From Thermoplasmata archaeon (GTDB lineage Archaea > Thermoplasmatota > Thermoplasmata > Lutacidiplasmatales > UBA184): DNA of 64,000 nt. Position 1 is the first letter of the stretch. Every line of letters begins with the position of its first letter. Positions 41,365 through 50,286 of this stretch are shown here, one piece after another. Below the pieces are notes generated by a model. That model was given only the letters and a program-made list of their open reading frames with translations. It did not search any database and had not been told where the DNA came from. The translations under genes were made by a program, and so were the position numbers. The stretch lies in contig JAJZGO010000001.1 in the NCBI GenBank assembly GCA_021798415.1, forward strand, positions 26,229-90,228, written 5' to 3'.

Positions 41365-42243
41365 CTCGCCGGGCGGCGCGACGCGCGCGTCGACGACGAC
41401 GTGCGTGCGCCCCGGCCCGTACGGTTTCACTTCGCGCGCCGACGCGGGTTCGAGGAGGCGGGCGTCCGCCTCCCGGAGCGCGAGCTCGACCGCGCGCGAC
41501 GCGTCGGCCCTCGCCGACCGGGCGTCCGCGACCGTGTGGACGTGCAGGAACCCCCCCGACGGCCGAAGGAGCGAGACCGCGCGCGGGAGCCACGGGACCG
41601 CGCTCGGGAGGACGCCGAGGAAGACTCGGTCGGCCGCCCCCGTCACGAGGGATACGACCCGGTTGTCGCCCTCCACGACCTCGACCCGGGACCCCACCCG
41701 GTTGAGCCCCACGTTCTCTCGGAGGTACCGGACCGCGACCGGGTTCTTCTCGACGGCCACCACCCGCGTCGCGGGGCTCGAGAGCGCCACCGGGATCGTG
41801 AAGTAGCCGATCCCGGCGAAGAGGTCGACGACGTGCTCCCCCGGCGCCACGATCCGACCCGCACGCTGGCGTTCCGTTCGGTTCCCGGCGGCGAACATCA
41901 CCCGTGCGGCGTCGAAGCGCCACCTCACTCCGTGCTCGACGACCTCGGTCTCGGTGGGCCCGCCCGCGATCGTCTCGACCCGGGGGGTCCTCAGCTCGCC
42001 CTCGATGGGGCCGCCGACGGCGAGGACGCTCTCCACGCCGAGCTCCTCCTGCCACGCGCGGCCGATCCGAAAGAAGTGCGGGCGCAGGGCCTCGGGAAGC
42101 CGCAGAAGGAGCACCCGACCGAGCCGCTGGTACCCGGCCGGCAGGAGCTCCGCCGCCGCGGGGCCGGCCGAGGCGCGCACGCGCTCGCGCACCCGCTCGG
42201 CGGGCGGGAAGCGGACCCGGCGGACGGGCGGTCGCTCGACCAT
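41158..42243 (-). CDS. taw2: tRNA wybutosine-pathway transferase Taw2/Trm5-like
   Basis: This 361-residue Rossmann protein matches TYW2/Taw2, which moves the 3-amino-3-carboxypropyl group of SAM to the imidazoquinoline at tRNA-Phe position 37. Family features are GPIEGELRTPRVETIAGG, RVMFAAGNRTERQR, and VVDLFAGIGYFTIPVAL; the related methyltransferase Trm5 usually has 'FAGVGpf'. The NPVAVRYLRENVGLN helix follows. Homology ends near residue 295; the last 65 residues read as an extension antisense to the aminotransferase gene and are unlikely to be conserved. ATG 42243 is preferred to TTG 42252. The TrmB-type regulator gene lies 22 bases upstream on the same strand. Confidence 0.8.
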   Translation of the reverse strand: MVERPPVRRVRFPPAERVRERVRASAGPAAAELLPAGYQRLGRVLLLRLPEALRPHFFRIGRAWQEELGVESVLAVGGPIEGELRTPRVETIAGGPTETEVVEHGVRWRFDAARVMFAAGNRTERQRAGRIVAPGEHVVDLFAGIGYFTIPVALSSPATRVVAVEKNPVAVRYLRENVGLNRVGSRVEVVEGDNRVVSLVTGAADRVFLGVLPSAVPWLPRAVSLLRPSGGFLHVHTVADARSARADASRAVELALREADARLLEPASAREVKPYGPGRTHVVVDARVAPPGELRRSGGRAVGAQPLDGLGERRREPLEVGRRVREGDPDEPPAVRRGKVVAGAQEDAVPAQKVLLDHLGR

Positions 42244-42265
42244 CGGGAGCAAGCCCGCGAAGCCC

Positions 42266-43021
42266 CTAGGGCGACGGCGGCTCGGGCTCCTTCTCGAGGA
42301 TCACCTCGAGAAACTGCTTGAGGTGGGCGATCAGGATCGGGTTGTCGGTGAAGCCACAGGCGTCGAGGCCCGGGGCGGCGAGAAGGGCGTGCTCGCCGTC
42401 CGCGAGGACCTCGGTCGCGAGGAGGTTCTCGCGCGGGACGTACGTGACGCCTTCGGGGACCCGCTGGAGCGGGGCGGTGACGAACGTCACCTGCACGCCG
42501 CGCTTCACGGCGTGCTGGATCTTCTTCCCGAGGTCGTCCCGCAGGTCGGCGATCTGGCCGGTCGTCAGGATGTACGTACGGCTCGACTGGTCGAGGAGCT
42601 CGCCGATCTTGCCGACGACCTTCTCCCGGCCCGAGAGCAGGTAGACGAGCTGAGGTTCCCCGTGCTCGGCGACGACGCGGTGGAGGGTCGCGAGCTTCTC
42701 GAAGACCTCCTGGATCGCCCCCTTGAGCGTGTCGGCGACGTCGAGGGGGGGCGTCGGGCGGAAGAGGATCGGTTTCCCTCCGGTCGGCTGGGCGTATCCC
42801 TTCGCCGCGAGCGACTCGAGGACCTTGTAGGCGCTCGTGCGCGGGATGCCCGCCGCCGCAGCGAGCGTCGCCGCGTCCCCGACGCCGCGCGCCACGAGCG
42901 CGATGTACGCGCGCGCCTCGTAGCGGGTCAGGCCGACCTTCCCGAGGACGTCGGCCGCCTGCCGGAACTCCTCGGAGCTCTGGTTGCCGAGCGCGACGGC
43001 GGTCTCTTCGATCGTCGCCAT
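42266..43021 (-). CDS. TrmB-family transcriptional regulator
   Basis: This 251-residue protein has a TrmB winged helix at about 25-100: LGKVGLTRYEARAYIALVARG, the recognition helix AGIPRTSAYKVLESLAAKG and the wing GKPILFRPTPP. A coiled-coil helix follows (VADTLKGAIQEVFEKLATL), then a phospholipase-D-like/TrmB effector domain (VYLLSGREKVVGKIGELLDQSSRTYILTT to IAHLKQFL). Euryarchaeal TrmB proteins sense sugars and control transport or central metabolism genes. The ligand is unknown here. It may be co-transcribed with taw2. Confidence 0.88.
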   Translation of the reverse strand: MATIEETAVALGNQSSEEFRQAADVLGKVGLTRYEARAYIALVARGVGDAATLAAAAGIPRTSAYKVLESLAAKGYAQPTGGKPILFRPTPPLDVADTLKGAIQEVFEKLATLHRVVAEHGEPQLVYLLSGREKVVGKIGELLDQSSRTYILTTGQIADLRDDLGKKIQHAVKRGVQVTFVTAPLQRVPEGVTYVPRENLLATEVLADGEHALLAAPGLDACGFTDNPILIAHLKQFLEVILEKEPEPPSP

Positions 43022-43075
43022 CCGCGCCCCTGCCGAGGGAGACCGGGGACTTAACGCCTCAGGTCGGCGGTCCGC

Positions 43076-44476
43076 TCAGGGGACCGGCTCGGCGAGCTTG
43101 AGCAGCGCGGCCTTGCCGAGGAGCGACTCGACCTCGTCGCGGCGCAGGAGGCCCCGCTCGACCAGGAGGTCGGCGACCGGGCGCCCGGTCCGCTCCGCGT
43201 CGTGGAGGAGCTCCGCGACCTTGAGGTAGCCGAGCCGAGGCGTGAGCACGGTCCCGATCGCGGCCGACTCGACCAGGAACCGCTCGAGCCGGGGCGCGTT
43301 CGCCGAGATGCCGTCGACGCACGTCCGTGCGAACACGGGCAGGTAGTTCGCGAGGATCGTCGCGGAGAAGAGGACCTCGAAAGCGGCGAGCGGCATCATG
43401 ACGTTGATCTCGAGCTGGCCGGCCGCGACCGCGAGCGCGGTCGCCGAGTCCGCCCCGACGACGTGGAAGGCGACCATGTCGAGGCATTCCGCCGCGGACG
43501 GGTTCACCTTGGCGGGCATGATCGACGAGCCGGGCTGGATCTCGGGGAGCCGGAGCTCGTCGAGGCCCGTCGCGGGACCGCTCGAGAGCAGGCGGAGGTC
43601 GTTCGCGATGCGGATGAGCTCGAGGGCCAGCGTGCGCAGCCAGGCCGAGGCCGCGCCGAGGGGCCAGCGGCTCTGCATCGACTCGAACGGGTCGCGAGCG
43701 ACCGCGAGCGGGAGGCCCGTGAGCCGGGCGTACTCCTCGACCGCGCGCGCCCGGAACCCGGGGACCGAGTTGACGCCGCTGCCGACCGCGCTCCCGCCGA
43801 GGGGGATCTCTCCGAGCGACTTTTCGACCGCCGGCAGGGCCTCGAGGACGTGGTCGAGCACGCTCGCGTACGCCGTGAACTCGGCGCCGAGCGTCACGGG
43901 CATCGCGTCCTTCAAGTGCGTGCGACCCGCCTTGGGGATCGCGGCGAACTCCGCGCCCTTGCGCCGGAGGCTCTCGGCGAGCTGCCGGACCGCGGTGCGG
44001 ACCTCGCCCAGCGCGAAGAGCGTCGCGACCTGCGCCGCGGACGGGAACGTGTCGTTCGTCGACTGCCCGCGGTTCGCGTGGTCGTTCGGGCTCATCTCGG
44101 CGTAGTCGCCGCGGGGACGACCGAGGATCTCGAGGGCCCGGTTCGTGAGGACCTCGTTGACGTTCATGTGGAACGACGTCCCCGCGCCCGCCTGGAAGAC
44201 GTCGACGATGAACTCGGAGTTGAATCGCCCCGCCGCCATCTCCTCGGCCGCCTGGGCGATCGCCCGGCCCCGGACGGCGTCGAGCCCGCCCTTCTCCACG
44301 TTCGCCCGCGCGCAGGCGAGCTTCAAGAGCGCGTAGGCCCGGACGAGGTGGCGGGACGCGCCGAGACCGCTCACCGGGAAGTTCTCCCGCGCGCGCAACG
44401 ACTGGATCCCCCAGTACGCCGCCTCGGGGACCTCCCGGGAACCGAGCGAATCCTTCTCAACCCGCGGTGGGACCAT
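43076..44476 (-). CDS. Aspartate ammonia-lyase / class II fumarase family enzyme
   Basis: This 466-residue enzyme belongs to the aspartase/fumarase superfamily: MNVNEVLTNRALE, SPNDHANRGQSTND, TGRTHLKDAMP-like GRTHLKDAMPVTLGAEF, and the flexible catalytic loop GSSIMPAKVNP with the serine base. QSTND and SPNDH are more like aspartase (which releases ammonia from aspartate), while fumarases usually have HPND and QSSND. I therefore lean to aspartase without certainty. A C-terminal 'eLL....rtG+pv.dlL' region is intact. A CCTAAACG element lies about 30 bases upstream of ATG 44476. The gene diverges from the RDD membrane gene. Confidence 0.85.
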   Translation of the reverse strand: MVPPRVEKDSLGSREVPEAAYWGIQSLRARENFPVSGLGASRHLVRAYALLKLACARANVEKGGLDAVRGRAIAQAAEEMAAGRFNSEFIVDVFQAGAGTSFHMNVNEVLTNRALEILGRPRGDYAEMSPNDHANRGQSTNDTFPSAAQVATLFALGEVRTAVRQLAESLRRKGAEFAAIPKAGRTHLKDAMPVTLGAEFTAYASVLDHVLEALPAVEKSLGEIPLGGSAVGSGVNSVPGFRARAVEEYARLTGLPLAVARDPFESMQSRWPLGAASAWLRTLALELIRIANDLRLLSSGPATGLDELRLPEIQPGSSIMPAKVNPSAAECLDMVAFHVVGADSATALAVAAGQLEINVMMPLAAFEVLFSATILANYLPVFARTCVDGISANAPRLERFLVESAAIGTVLTPRLGYLKVAELLHDAERTGRPVADLLVERGLLRRDEVESLLGKAALLKLAEPVP

Positions 44477-44556
44477 GGCCGGCGAGAGGGGCGCCCCGAC
44501 AAAACGTTTAGGCCGAGTGCGCGCCTCGGACTATCCCCTTCGAGGGACGGACCGCC

Positions 44557-46458
44557 GTGGTCGACCCGATCGTGCTCGCCACCGACATCGCCGGTTCGGT
44601 CGTCGCTCTCGCCCTTCCCGCGATGCTGTGGGCGTTCCTCTTCCTGCTGGCGTGGGAGAATCGGCCGTTCGCCGAGAGCCTCGGATTCGGACGGCGCGCG
44701 TTCTGGTTGCTGCTCCCCGGCGCACTCGCCGCCACGTTCGCGCTCCTTCCGTTCGCGGCGGTCGCGAACGACCTGGTCGCGGTGAGCTTCGGGGGAGCGG
44801 TGTTCCCGGTGTTCGTGGGCGCCCTCGCCCTGCGCCGGGTCGCCCCGCCGGTCGGCCGCACGTTCGGCCGGTTCCTCGCTTTCCTCGCCGTCGAGAGCGC
44901 GCTGCTGCTCGTGCTCGTCCTGCCGGTCGCAGCGCCGTTCGTGAGCGTGCTCGCCGACCGGCTCGCCCTCGCTCCCTCGACGGTCACGGCGCTCCTCCTC
45001 CTTCTCGTCGCGGCGCTCTTCCCGACGATCGCCGCCCTGCGCGCGCGCGTGACGTCCTGGCTCCCGGCGAACGACGACGCGGGGGCCATGGTCGCGCGCT
45101 CGGACCGGACGATCGCCGCCCTCCTCGGGCTCTGTTCGGGCGTCCTCTACGTCACGTACCTCGCGGCCCACGCGGAGGTCGGTCAGGGGATCGTCGAGCC
45201 GTTCCCGGCCTTCCTCGTGCCGCCCATCGCCGCCGGGGCGATCGCGGTCCTCGTGGCGCGCCGGGCGTTCCCCGGCGCGGAGGCGTTCGCCCTGCCGGTC
45301 GCCTACCTCGCGACGACGTTCGGTGTGCTCGTCGGGGCCGACCTCCTCTGGCAGCCGCCGCTCTACGGCCACGGACCGGCCGGCCTCTACACGATCGGCG
45401 GGGCGAGCGTCTTCGACCTCGTCTACCTCTCGGGCCCGCTCGCGCTCGCGGCGGCGTACGCGTGCCACGCCGCCCTCGGTCGGTCCCGGGCGCCGGTCGG
45501 GGCGCCGCTCCCGGCCGCCGACCCGAGCCCCGTCGGACGGATCGGGGAGGCGTTCCGGGCCGGGGTCGCGGGCGAGCTCGGACCGTCGCTCGCCGCATCC
45601 GCCCGCGCCGGCCACGAGGCGGCCGACCAGGCCCGCCGGCTCCTCGAGCTCGGCCCGGCTCCCACCGACCGTCCGTGGCAGGGCCTGCCCGTACCGGGCT
45701 GGATCGTCGCCGACCAGGCGAACCTCGACGCGGTCGCGCGCGCCGGGTCCTCCGATGGGCGCGAGGGGTTCCGGGGCTGGCTGACGGCGCGCTGGCTCGT
45801 CGCGATCGGACGGGACCTCGGGCAGCGGCGGTTCGGCACGGTCCGCAGCCGAACGTTCGCCTTCGGGCTCGACCTCGCGGTCGTGACGGCCCCGGCGCTC
45901 CTCGTCTGGTTCCTCCTCGCGGTCGCCGAACCCGGGGGGCTCGAGGCGCTCTTTTCTTCGGTCGTGTTCAACGCCGCGATCTACGGCTTCATTGCCCTCG
46001 CCTTCCTCTACCTCGTCGTCGCCGAGACCGTCACCGGCACGTCGCCCGGCAAGAGGTTCGTGGGCCTGGTCGTCCGCGACCGGGCGCTCCGGCCGCCCGG
46101 GTTCCTCTCGGTGCTCGTGCGGAACGTCTCGGTGCTGCCGGTCCTCACGGTGGTCGGGCTCGGGGGGGCGATCGCCGTCGCGGTCGCCTCGAAGACCGGC
46201 TCGGCCCCGAGCGCTCCCGTCGCCGCGGTCCCGCTGCCCGGCGGCCTCCTCGCGGTCGTCGGCGTCCTCCTCTTCCTGCTCGGGGGGGTCGCGCTCCTCG
46301 GCGCCATCGCCGTGCTCGTGATCGCGCTCACCGCGGAGCGCCAGCGGCTCGGCGACGTCCTCGCCGGGACGTGGGTCGTGCGGGCCCCTAAGGTGACGGC
46401 TGCCGCGCCGCCGGCGGCGGCGGCCGAGCCGCCGCCGGGACCGGACCCGTCCGGATGA
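44557..46458 (+). CDS. Large membrane protein with C-terminal RDD domain
   Basis: This 633-residue protein has about eight hydrophobic helices in its N-terminal half (10-305), then a soluble linker (about 310-425) and a C-terminal RDD domain: FGTVRSRTFAFGLDLAVVT, ALLVWFLL, then VVAETVTGTSPGKRFVGLVV and two more helices, ending with RQRLGDVLAGTWVV. RDD domains occur in membrane proteins and a few are sodium or proton antiporters; the N-terminal half is not recognised. The last 30 residues are Ala/Pro-rich. The start is GTG 44557 with ggactatcc 21-29 bases upstream. Its end overlaps the 3' end of alba by 71 bases on the opposite strand. Confidence 0.72.
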   Translation: MVDPIVLATDIAGSVVALALPAMLWAFLFLLAWENRPFAESLGFGRRAFWLLLPGALAATFALLPFAAVANDLVAVSFGGAVFPVFVGALALRRVAPPVGRTFGRFLAFLAVESALLLVLVLPVAAPFVSVLADRLALAPSTVTALLLLLVAALFPTIAALRARVTSWLPANDDAGAMVARSDRTIAALLGLCSGVLYVTYLAAHAEVGQGIVEPFPAFLVPPIAAGAIAVLVARRAFPGAEAFALPVAYLATTFGVLVGADLLWQPPLYGHGPAGLYTIGGASVFDLVYLSGPLALAAAYACHAALGRSRAPVGAPLPAADPSPVGRIGEAFRAGVAGELGPSLAASARAGHEAADQARRLLELGPAPTDRPWQGLPVPGWIVADQANLDAVARAGSSDGREGFRGWLTARWLVAIGRDLGQRRFGTVRSRTFAFGLDLAVVTAPALLVWFLLAVAEPGGLEALFSSVVFNAAIYGFIALAFLYLVVAETVTGTSPGKRFVGLVVRDRALRPPGFLSVLVRNVSVLPVLTVVGLGGAIAVAVASKTGSAPSAPVAAVPLPGGLLAVVGVLLFLLGGVALLGAIAVLVIALTAERQRLGDVLAGTWVVRAPKVTAAAPPAAAAEPPPGPDPSG

Positions 46459-46720
46459 GCGGGATCGAGATCGACGACACGTTCGCGTCGCGGCCGTCGC
46501 GGTTCACGAGGCGCTCGGTATCGACCGAGATCGGGCCCAGGTCGACCTGGCCCTCGAGGAAGCGGCGACGAACGACCTCGACGACGTCGACCGCCTTCGA
46601 GATCGCGGCCCCGCGGGCCTTCACCACCACGGGCCCCTCCCCAGAGTTGAGCTGGGTGACGACCTGGAAGACGTACGTCATCGTCGGCTTCTGACCGATG
46701 AAGACCGTGATCCCCGCCAT
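46388..46720 (-). CDS. alba: Alba DNA/RNA-binding chromatin protein
   Basis: This 110-residue protein is Alba: VFIGQKPTMTYVFQVVTQL holds the DNA-contacting lysine loop, followed by VVVKARGAAISKAVDVVEVVRRRF, the most conserved stretch, and the beta hairpin LVNRDGRDANVSSISIPL. It forms dimers that coat DNA and bind RNA. The last 20 residues (after PLIRTG) are an unusual Pro/Ala-rich tail that lies entirely within the 3' end of the RDD gene on the other strand. This suggests the stop was lost and the frame extended into the neighbour. Confidence 0.93.
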   Translation of the reverse strand: MAGITVFIGQKPTMTYVFQVVTQLNSGEGPVVVKARGAAISKAVDVVEVVRRRFLEGQVDLGPISVDTERLVNRDGRDANVSSISIPLIRTGPVPAAARPPPPAARQPSP

Positions 46721-46852
46721 CGTCCGCGCCCCGGGAGCGGCCTCACCCCCCCTCCGTACAAGGCTTTTTGGAGGCGGGCGGGGCTAGCGGTCCCCGAGGC
46801 CGTGCTCGCTCGCAAAGGTTATCGGTGGTTCCCCGTACGCGCGGTCGTCCGT

Positions 46853-46937
46853 GCAGGGGTGGCCCAGCTTGGTCAAAGGCGCCAGGTTGAGGTCCTGGTC
46901 TCGTAGGAGTTCGTGAGTTCAAATCTCACCCCCTGCA
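46853..46937 (+). tRNA. tRNA-Leu (GAG)
   Basis: This 85-nt plus-strand tRNA has acceptor GCAGGGG paired with CCCCTGC and discriminator A. The anticodon stem CCAGG/CCTGG encloses TTGAGGT with anticodon GAG (46889-46891). A long variable arm TCTCGTAGGAGTTC marks it as class II, and the T arm GTGAG-TTCAAAT-CTCAC is perfect. An aaaggttatcgg element 28-39 bases upstream may be the promoter. No intron is present. Confidence 0.93.
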
Positions 46938-46955
46938 TACCGGATTCGAGGAGCG

Positions 46956-47954
46956 ATGGTCGACGACACCCGCGGTTGCCCGAGCTGCGGAGCCCCGGTC
47001 CCTCCGGGCGCCCCGACCTGCTCCGTCTGCCACACCCCGCTCGGACCGGCCCCGGAGGAGCGCACGCTCGGCCGCCGGGCCGACGACCCCCTCCGGGCGG
47101 CCGCGCCCTCGAAGCCGCCGGGCGCGGCCGCGCGACGCACCGCACCGACGACCGCGAACCCGTTCGGCGCGGAGCTCGCCCGGCGGCTCACGCGGCTCGC
47201 CCAGTGGGCTGACGGCGCCGGGCCGCTCGGCGTGACGGTCCCGCGCCTGCCGACGTGGGCCGAAGAAGCCGCCCGGGCGGCACCGAACCCCGAGCCGTGG
47301 GCTGAGGTCGTTCGCGGGATCGAACGGATCGCCCAGCAACGGATCTCCGTCGCGCTCGAGGATTGGGAGCGACGCACGAAAGGTCGCCTCACGCGGCTCG
47401 AGGCGTACGCGGTCGACAGCCGGCTCGAGCGCGAACAGATCGAGGACACGCTCCATACCGCCCGTACGGGCGACATCCCCCAGGCCCTCGCGACGTTCCA
47501 GCAGGTCGAGCGGGTCGTCGCGCTGAAGGAACGCCACCTCGACCAGGCCCGCGAGGAGCTCGAGCGCGTGATCGCGCTGCTCAAGGACATGCAGGCGATC
47601 GGCATCGACCCGCCCCAGGACCCGGGCGAGGTCGCCGAGGACCTCGAGAGCGAGCTGCGCGCGGGAAAGCTCGCGTCGCTCAAGCAGCAGATCCGCGCGC
47701 TTCGGCTCCAGGCGGTGAACCGTCTCAAGGCGGGTCTCCCGAGGTTCGTGAGCGAGTACGGCGACTACCTTCTCACCGAGCGTCACCACGGTACGCCGAC
47801 CGAGCTCGAGGCGACGGAGCTCGCGCGCGGGGCGCGAGAGTTCTTTCACGGACACCCCGAGGAAGGGGTCCGTCGGCTGAAGTCGCTCCAGCAACGCCAC
47901 GGTCGGCCCCCCGGCCGCGGTCCCGCGCCCGCGGCGCGCGACGTCCCGGGATGA
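46956..47954 (+). CDS. Zinc-ribbon protein with long helical region
   Basis: This 332-residue protein starts with a zinc ribbon (CPSCGAPVPPGAPTCSVC, residues 8-25), a Pro/Ala-rich linker to about 70, and a mostly helical, charged body. Segments such as VERVVALKERHLDQAREELE and ELRAGKLASLKQQIRALRLQAVNRLK are likely coiled coil or helical bundle. No membrane segment is present. I recognise no family; similar zinc-ribbon plus helix proteins are frequent in high-GC Thermoplasmata genomes but uncharacterised. The gene begins 18 bases after tRNA-Leu and could be read through from its promoter. Confidence 0.65.
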   Translation: MVDDTRGCPSCGAPVPPGAPTCSVCHTPLGPAPEERTLGRRADDPLRAAAPSKPPGAAARRTAPTTANPFGAELARRLTRLAQWADGAGPLGVTVPRLPTWAEEAARAAPNPEPWAEVVRGIERIAQQRISVALEDWERRTKGRLTRLEAYAVDSRLEREQIEDTLHTARTGDIPQALATFQQVERVVALKERHLDQAREELERVIALLKDMQAIGIDPPQDPGEVAEDLESELRAGKLASLKQQIRALRLQAVNRLKAGLPRFVSEYGDYLLTERHHGTPTELEATELARGAREFFHGHPEEGVRRLKSLQQRHGRPPGRGPAPAARDVPG

Positions 47955-47984
47955 TCTCGACGCGGGGCGCCGCCCGCGCATCCC

Positions 47985-48530
47985 CTAGAGCAGTCGCTCG
48001 AACAGACGGACGTCCTCGTTCCAATCGTGCCGGTGGAGGACGCCGCACTCGGTGAAGCCGACGTGGCGGAAGAGCGCGTGGGCGGCCTCGAACCGCGCGA
48101 GCGCGTCGGCCCAGAGCTCGGGAACGCCCGCGCGCTTCGCCCAGTCGATCTCGGCGGCGATGAGCGCGGTCGCGACGCCCTGGCGGCGGTAGTCGGGGTC
48201 GACCACGAGGTGGACGAGACGGCCGCTGCCGTGACGCAGCTCGCACCCGACCACGCCGATCACGCGACCCTCGCGCCGGGCGGCGAAGTACGTCACGCCC
48301 TCCATCCAGCTCGTGAACTCGAGCGGGGTCGGCTGCCAGGTCTTGACGAGCTCGACGGGGAGCCCGGTCTTCTCGGCGTCCCAGACCTTCTTGTAGAGCG
48401 CGCAGATCGCCGGCACCTCCTGGTGCGTCACGCGTTCGACCGCCGGCTCCGCACTCCCCTTCGACGCGCCGGCCGCGGCGGCGGCGACGTGCGGTGTCTC
48501 CTCCCGCGCCGGTCGGTGCTCGTCGGCCAC
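47985..48530 (-). CDS. GNAT-family N-acetyltransferase
   Basis: This 181-residue protein has the GNAT fold. The acetyl-CoA pyrophosphate loop is DPDYRRQGVATALI (the R/Q-x-x-G-x-G/A motif), preceded by strand VGCELRHGSGRLVHLVV and followed by VPELWADALARFEAAHALFRHVGFTE, the typical motif B. The acceptor is unknown; the general form fits RimI-like or small-molecule acetyltransferases. I chose GTG 48530 because a CAATAAGC TATA-like element at 48579-48586 places the transcript start downstream of the alternative GTG at 48572. The first 30 residues are disordered. Confidence 0.8.
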   Translation of the reverse strand: MADEHRPAREETPHVAAAAAGASKGSAEPAVERVTHQEVPAICALYKKVWDAEKTGLPVELVKTWQPTPLEFTSWMEGVTYFAARREGRVIGVVGCELRHGSGRLVHLVVDPDYRRQGVATALIAAEIDWAKRAGVPELWADALARFEAAHALFRHVGFTECGVLHRHDWNEDVRLFERLL

Positions 48531-48624
48531 GATGCGAACTCCGGTACGGGTCTCGAGCGCCGCAACACTCACGCCGCTTATTGAACCTTGCCCATCCGAC
48601 CGGCCGCTCGGGCCCCCGGAGGGC

Positions 48625-49929
48625 CTACGGCGTGTGGCGCGACGGGGTCCGGGGGAACGGCGTCGTCTCTCGGATGTGTTCGCGTCGCAGCATCCACCGT
48701 ACGACCCGCTCGACGCCGAGGCCGAAGCCCGCGTGCGGCACGCTCCCGTGCCGTCGCAGGTCGAGGTACCACTCGTACTCGCGCCGGTCGAGCCCGAGCT
48801 CGCCGAGGCGCTCGACCAAGTCGTCGAGGTGCGTTTCGCGGCACGAGCCGCCGACCATTTCGCCGTACCCTTCGGGCGCGAGGAGGTCCGCCGCCTCGAC
48901 GGTGCGAGGGTCGTCGCCCGAGCGGAGCATGTAGAACGCCTTGAGCTCGCGGGGAAAGTGCGTGACAAAGATCGGCGAGCGCAACTCGATCGTCAGCGCC
49001 CGCTCTTCCGCGGTGCCGAGGTCGCTGCCCCACCGGACGGGGAGGCCCTGCGCGGCGAGCCGGTCGATCGCCTCCGCGTAGCGCAGGCGGGGGAAAGGGG
49101 CCGAGAGCGCCGCGAGCTCGGCGGGGGGGCGTCCGAGCAGGGCGAGCTCGGCCGGCCGGCGCTCGGCGACCGCGTGCGCGGCAAAGACGACCATCCGCTC
49201 GATGAAGTCGATCAGCCCCTCGAGGTCGCACCACGCGAGCTCGACCTCGAGGTGGAGGTACTCGGTGAGGTGCCGAGGGGTCCGCGACTTCTCGGCGCGG
49301 AACGACGGGGTGAGGGCGTAGACGCGCTCGTTCGGGAAGAGGAGCGCCTCGAGGTAGAGCTGCGCCGTCTGCGAGAGGTAGGCCGGCCGGCCGAAGTAGT
49401 CGAACTCGAACGCCTCCGCGCCGCCCTCGGCCGCGTTGCCGGAGAGCACGGGCGGGGTCGTCTCGAGGACGTCCTCGCGGTCGAGGAACTCGCGGAACGC
49501 GCGCAGGAGCTCCGCCTTCGCGCGGAACGTGGCGACGTGCTCCTGCGAGCGGATCGCGAGGTGGCGCTTGTCGAGCCGGAACTCCTCGGTCTGGTCGGCG
49601 AAGATCGGGAACGGCTCGCCGGGCTCGAGGACCGCGAAGCGGGTCGCCCGTACCTCGCGGCCGCCCGGCGCCCGCGGGTCGTCGGCGACCGCCCCGTCGA
49701 CCAGGATCGCTCCCTCCACCTGGACGTGCTCGGCCGCCGTGAACGCCTCCGGCCCGAGGACGTCCTTTCGGCCCGTGACCTGGACCGACCCGGTCCGGTC
49801 GCGCAGGACGACGAACAGGATCCCCCCCGACGAGCGGGAGCGCAGCACCCAGCCGCGGACGCGCACCGTCCGCCCGACCGCGTCGGGCGCGAAGACGCGC
49901 GCGACCGGGTCGACCGCCGACGCGCTCAC
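48625..49929 (-). CDS. asnS: Asparaginyl-tRNA synthetase
   Basis: This 434-residue class IIb synthetase has an N-terminal OB-fold anticodon domain (VRVRGWVLRSRSSGGILFVVLRD) and a catalytic core with motif 2 FRAEKSRTPRHLTEYLHLEVE. The SRT-x-RHLTE form and LDKRHLAIRS distinguish AsnRS from archaeal AspRS. Motif 3 is GFGLGVERVVRWML. Its GTG start overlaps the stop of tfs in the sequence GTGA, so the two are translationally coupled. The cognate tRNA-Asn is encoded at 11.1 kb. Presence of AsnRS means Asn-tRNA need not be made by the transamidation route. Confidence 0.93.
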   Translation of the reverse strand: MSASAVDPVARVFAPDAVGRTVRVRGWVLRSRSSGGILFVVLRDRTGSVQVTGRKDVLGPEAFTAAEHVQVEGAILVDGAVADDPRAPGGREVRATRFAVLEPGEPFPIFADQTEEFRLDKRHLAIRSQEHVATFRAKAELLRAFREFLDREDVLETTPPVLSGNAAEGGAEAFEFDYFGRPAYLSQTAQLYLEALLFPNERVYALTPSFRAEKSRTPRHLTEYLHLEVELAWCDLEGLIDFIERMVVFAAHAVAERRPAELALLGRPPAELAALSAPFPRLRYAEAIDRLAAQGLPVRWGSDLGTAEERALTIELRSPIFVTHFPRELKAFYMLRSGDDPRTVEAADLLAPEGYGEMVGGSCRETHLDDLVERLGELGLDRREYEWYLDLRRHGSVPHAGFGLGVERVVRWMLRREHIRETTPFPRTPSRHTP

Positions 49930-50237
49930 TGGTAATCCCGCCACTTGTGGCCGCACTTCGTGCACTCGAAGATCCGGGTCTCGGGCTCGTCCGAGCCGCG
50001 CGTCTGGCGGAGCACCCAGTACGCCTCGCCGTTGCCGCACCGGGGGCAGACCTCCTGGGTCTTCGGGAGCGTGGCGATCTTCGTCTCGACCACCTCCATC
50101 GGGCGGTGCGTCGCGGTCGTGCGTACCACGGCGACCCCCTCGCCGAGCGGGACGGTCGTCCCGCAGGACGTGCACCGCCAGACCTCCGCCGCCCGGTCGG
50201 GACGCATCAGTTGTTTGCACTTCGGGCAGAACTTCAC
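49926..50237 (-). CDS. tfs: Transcription factor S (TFIIS-like RNA cleavage factor)
   Basis: This 103-residue protein has two zinc ribbons: FCPKCKQLM...WRCTSCG (residues 4-25) and VCPRCGNGEAYW...FECTKCGHKW (64-100). Between the strands of the second ribbon lies RGSDEPET, with the acidic DE pair that enters the polymerase active site and triggers cleavage of backtracked RNA. This is the functional TFS type rather than a degenerate paralogue. It is the first gene of a unit with asnS. Confidence 0.94.
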   Translation of the reverse strand: MKFCPKCKQLMRPDRAAEVWRCTSCGTTVPLGEGVAVVRTTATHRPMEVVETKIATLPKTQEVCPRCGNGEAYWVLRQTRGSDEPETRIFECTKCGHKWRDYQ

Positions 50238-50286
50238 GGGCCCCTGCGACCCGCGAGGGGCTATTTGACGGTTCGCCGAACGCCCG

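Noticed and set aside
43076..44476. Firm call as fumarase
   Set aside because: QSTND and SPNDH resemble aspartase more than fumarase, so the call is left at the family level with a lean to aspartase.
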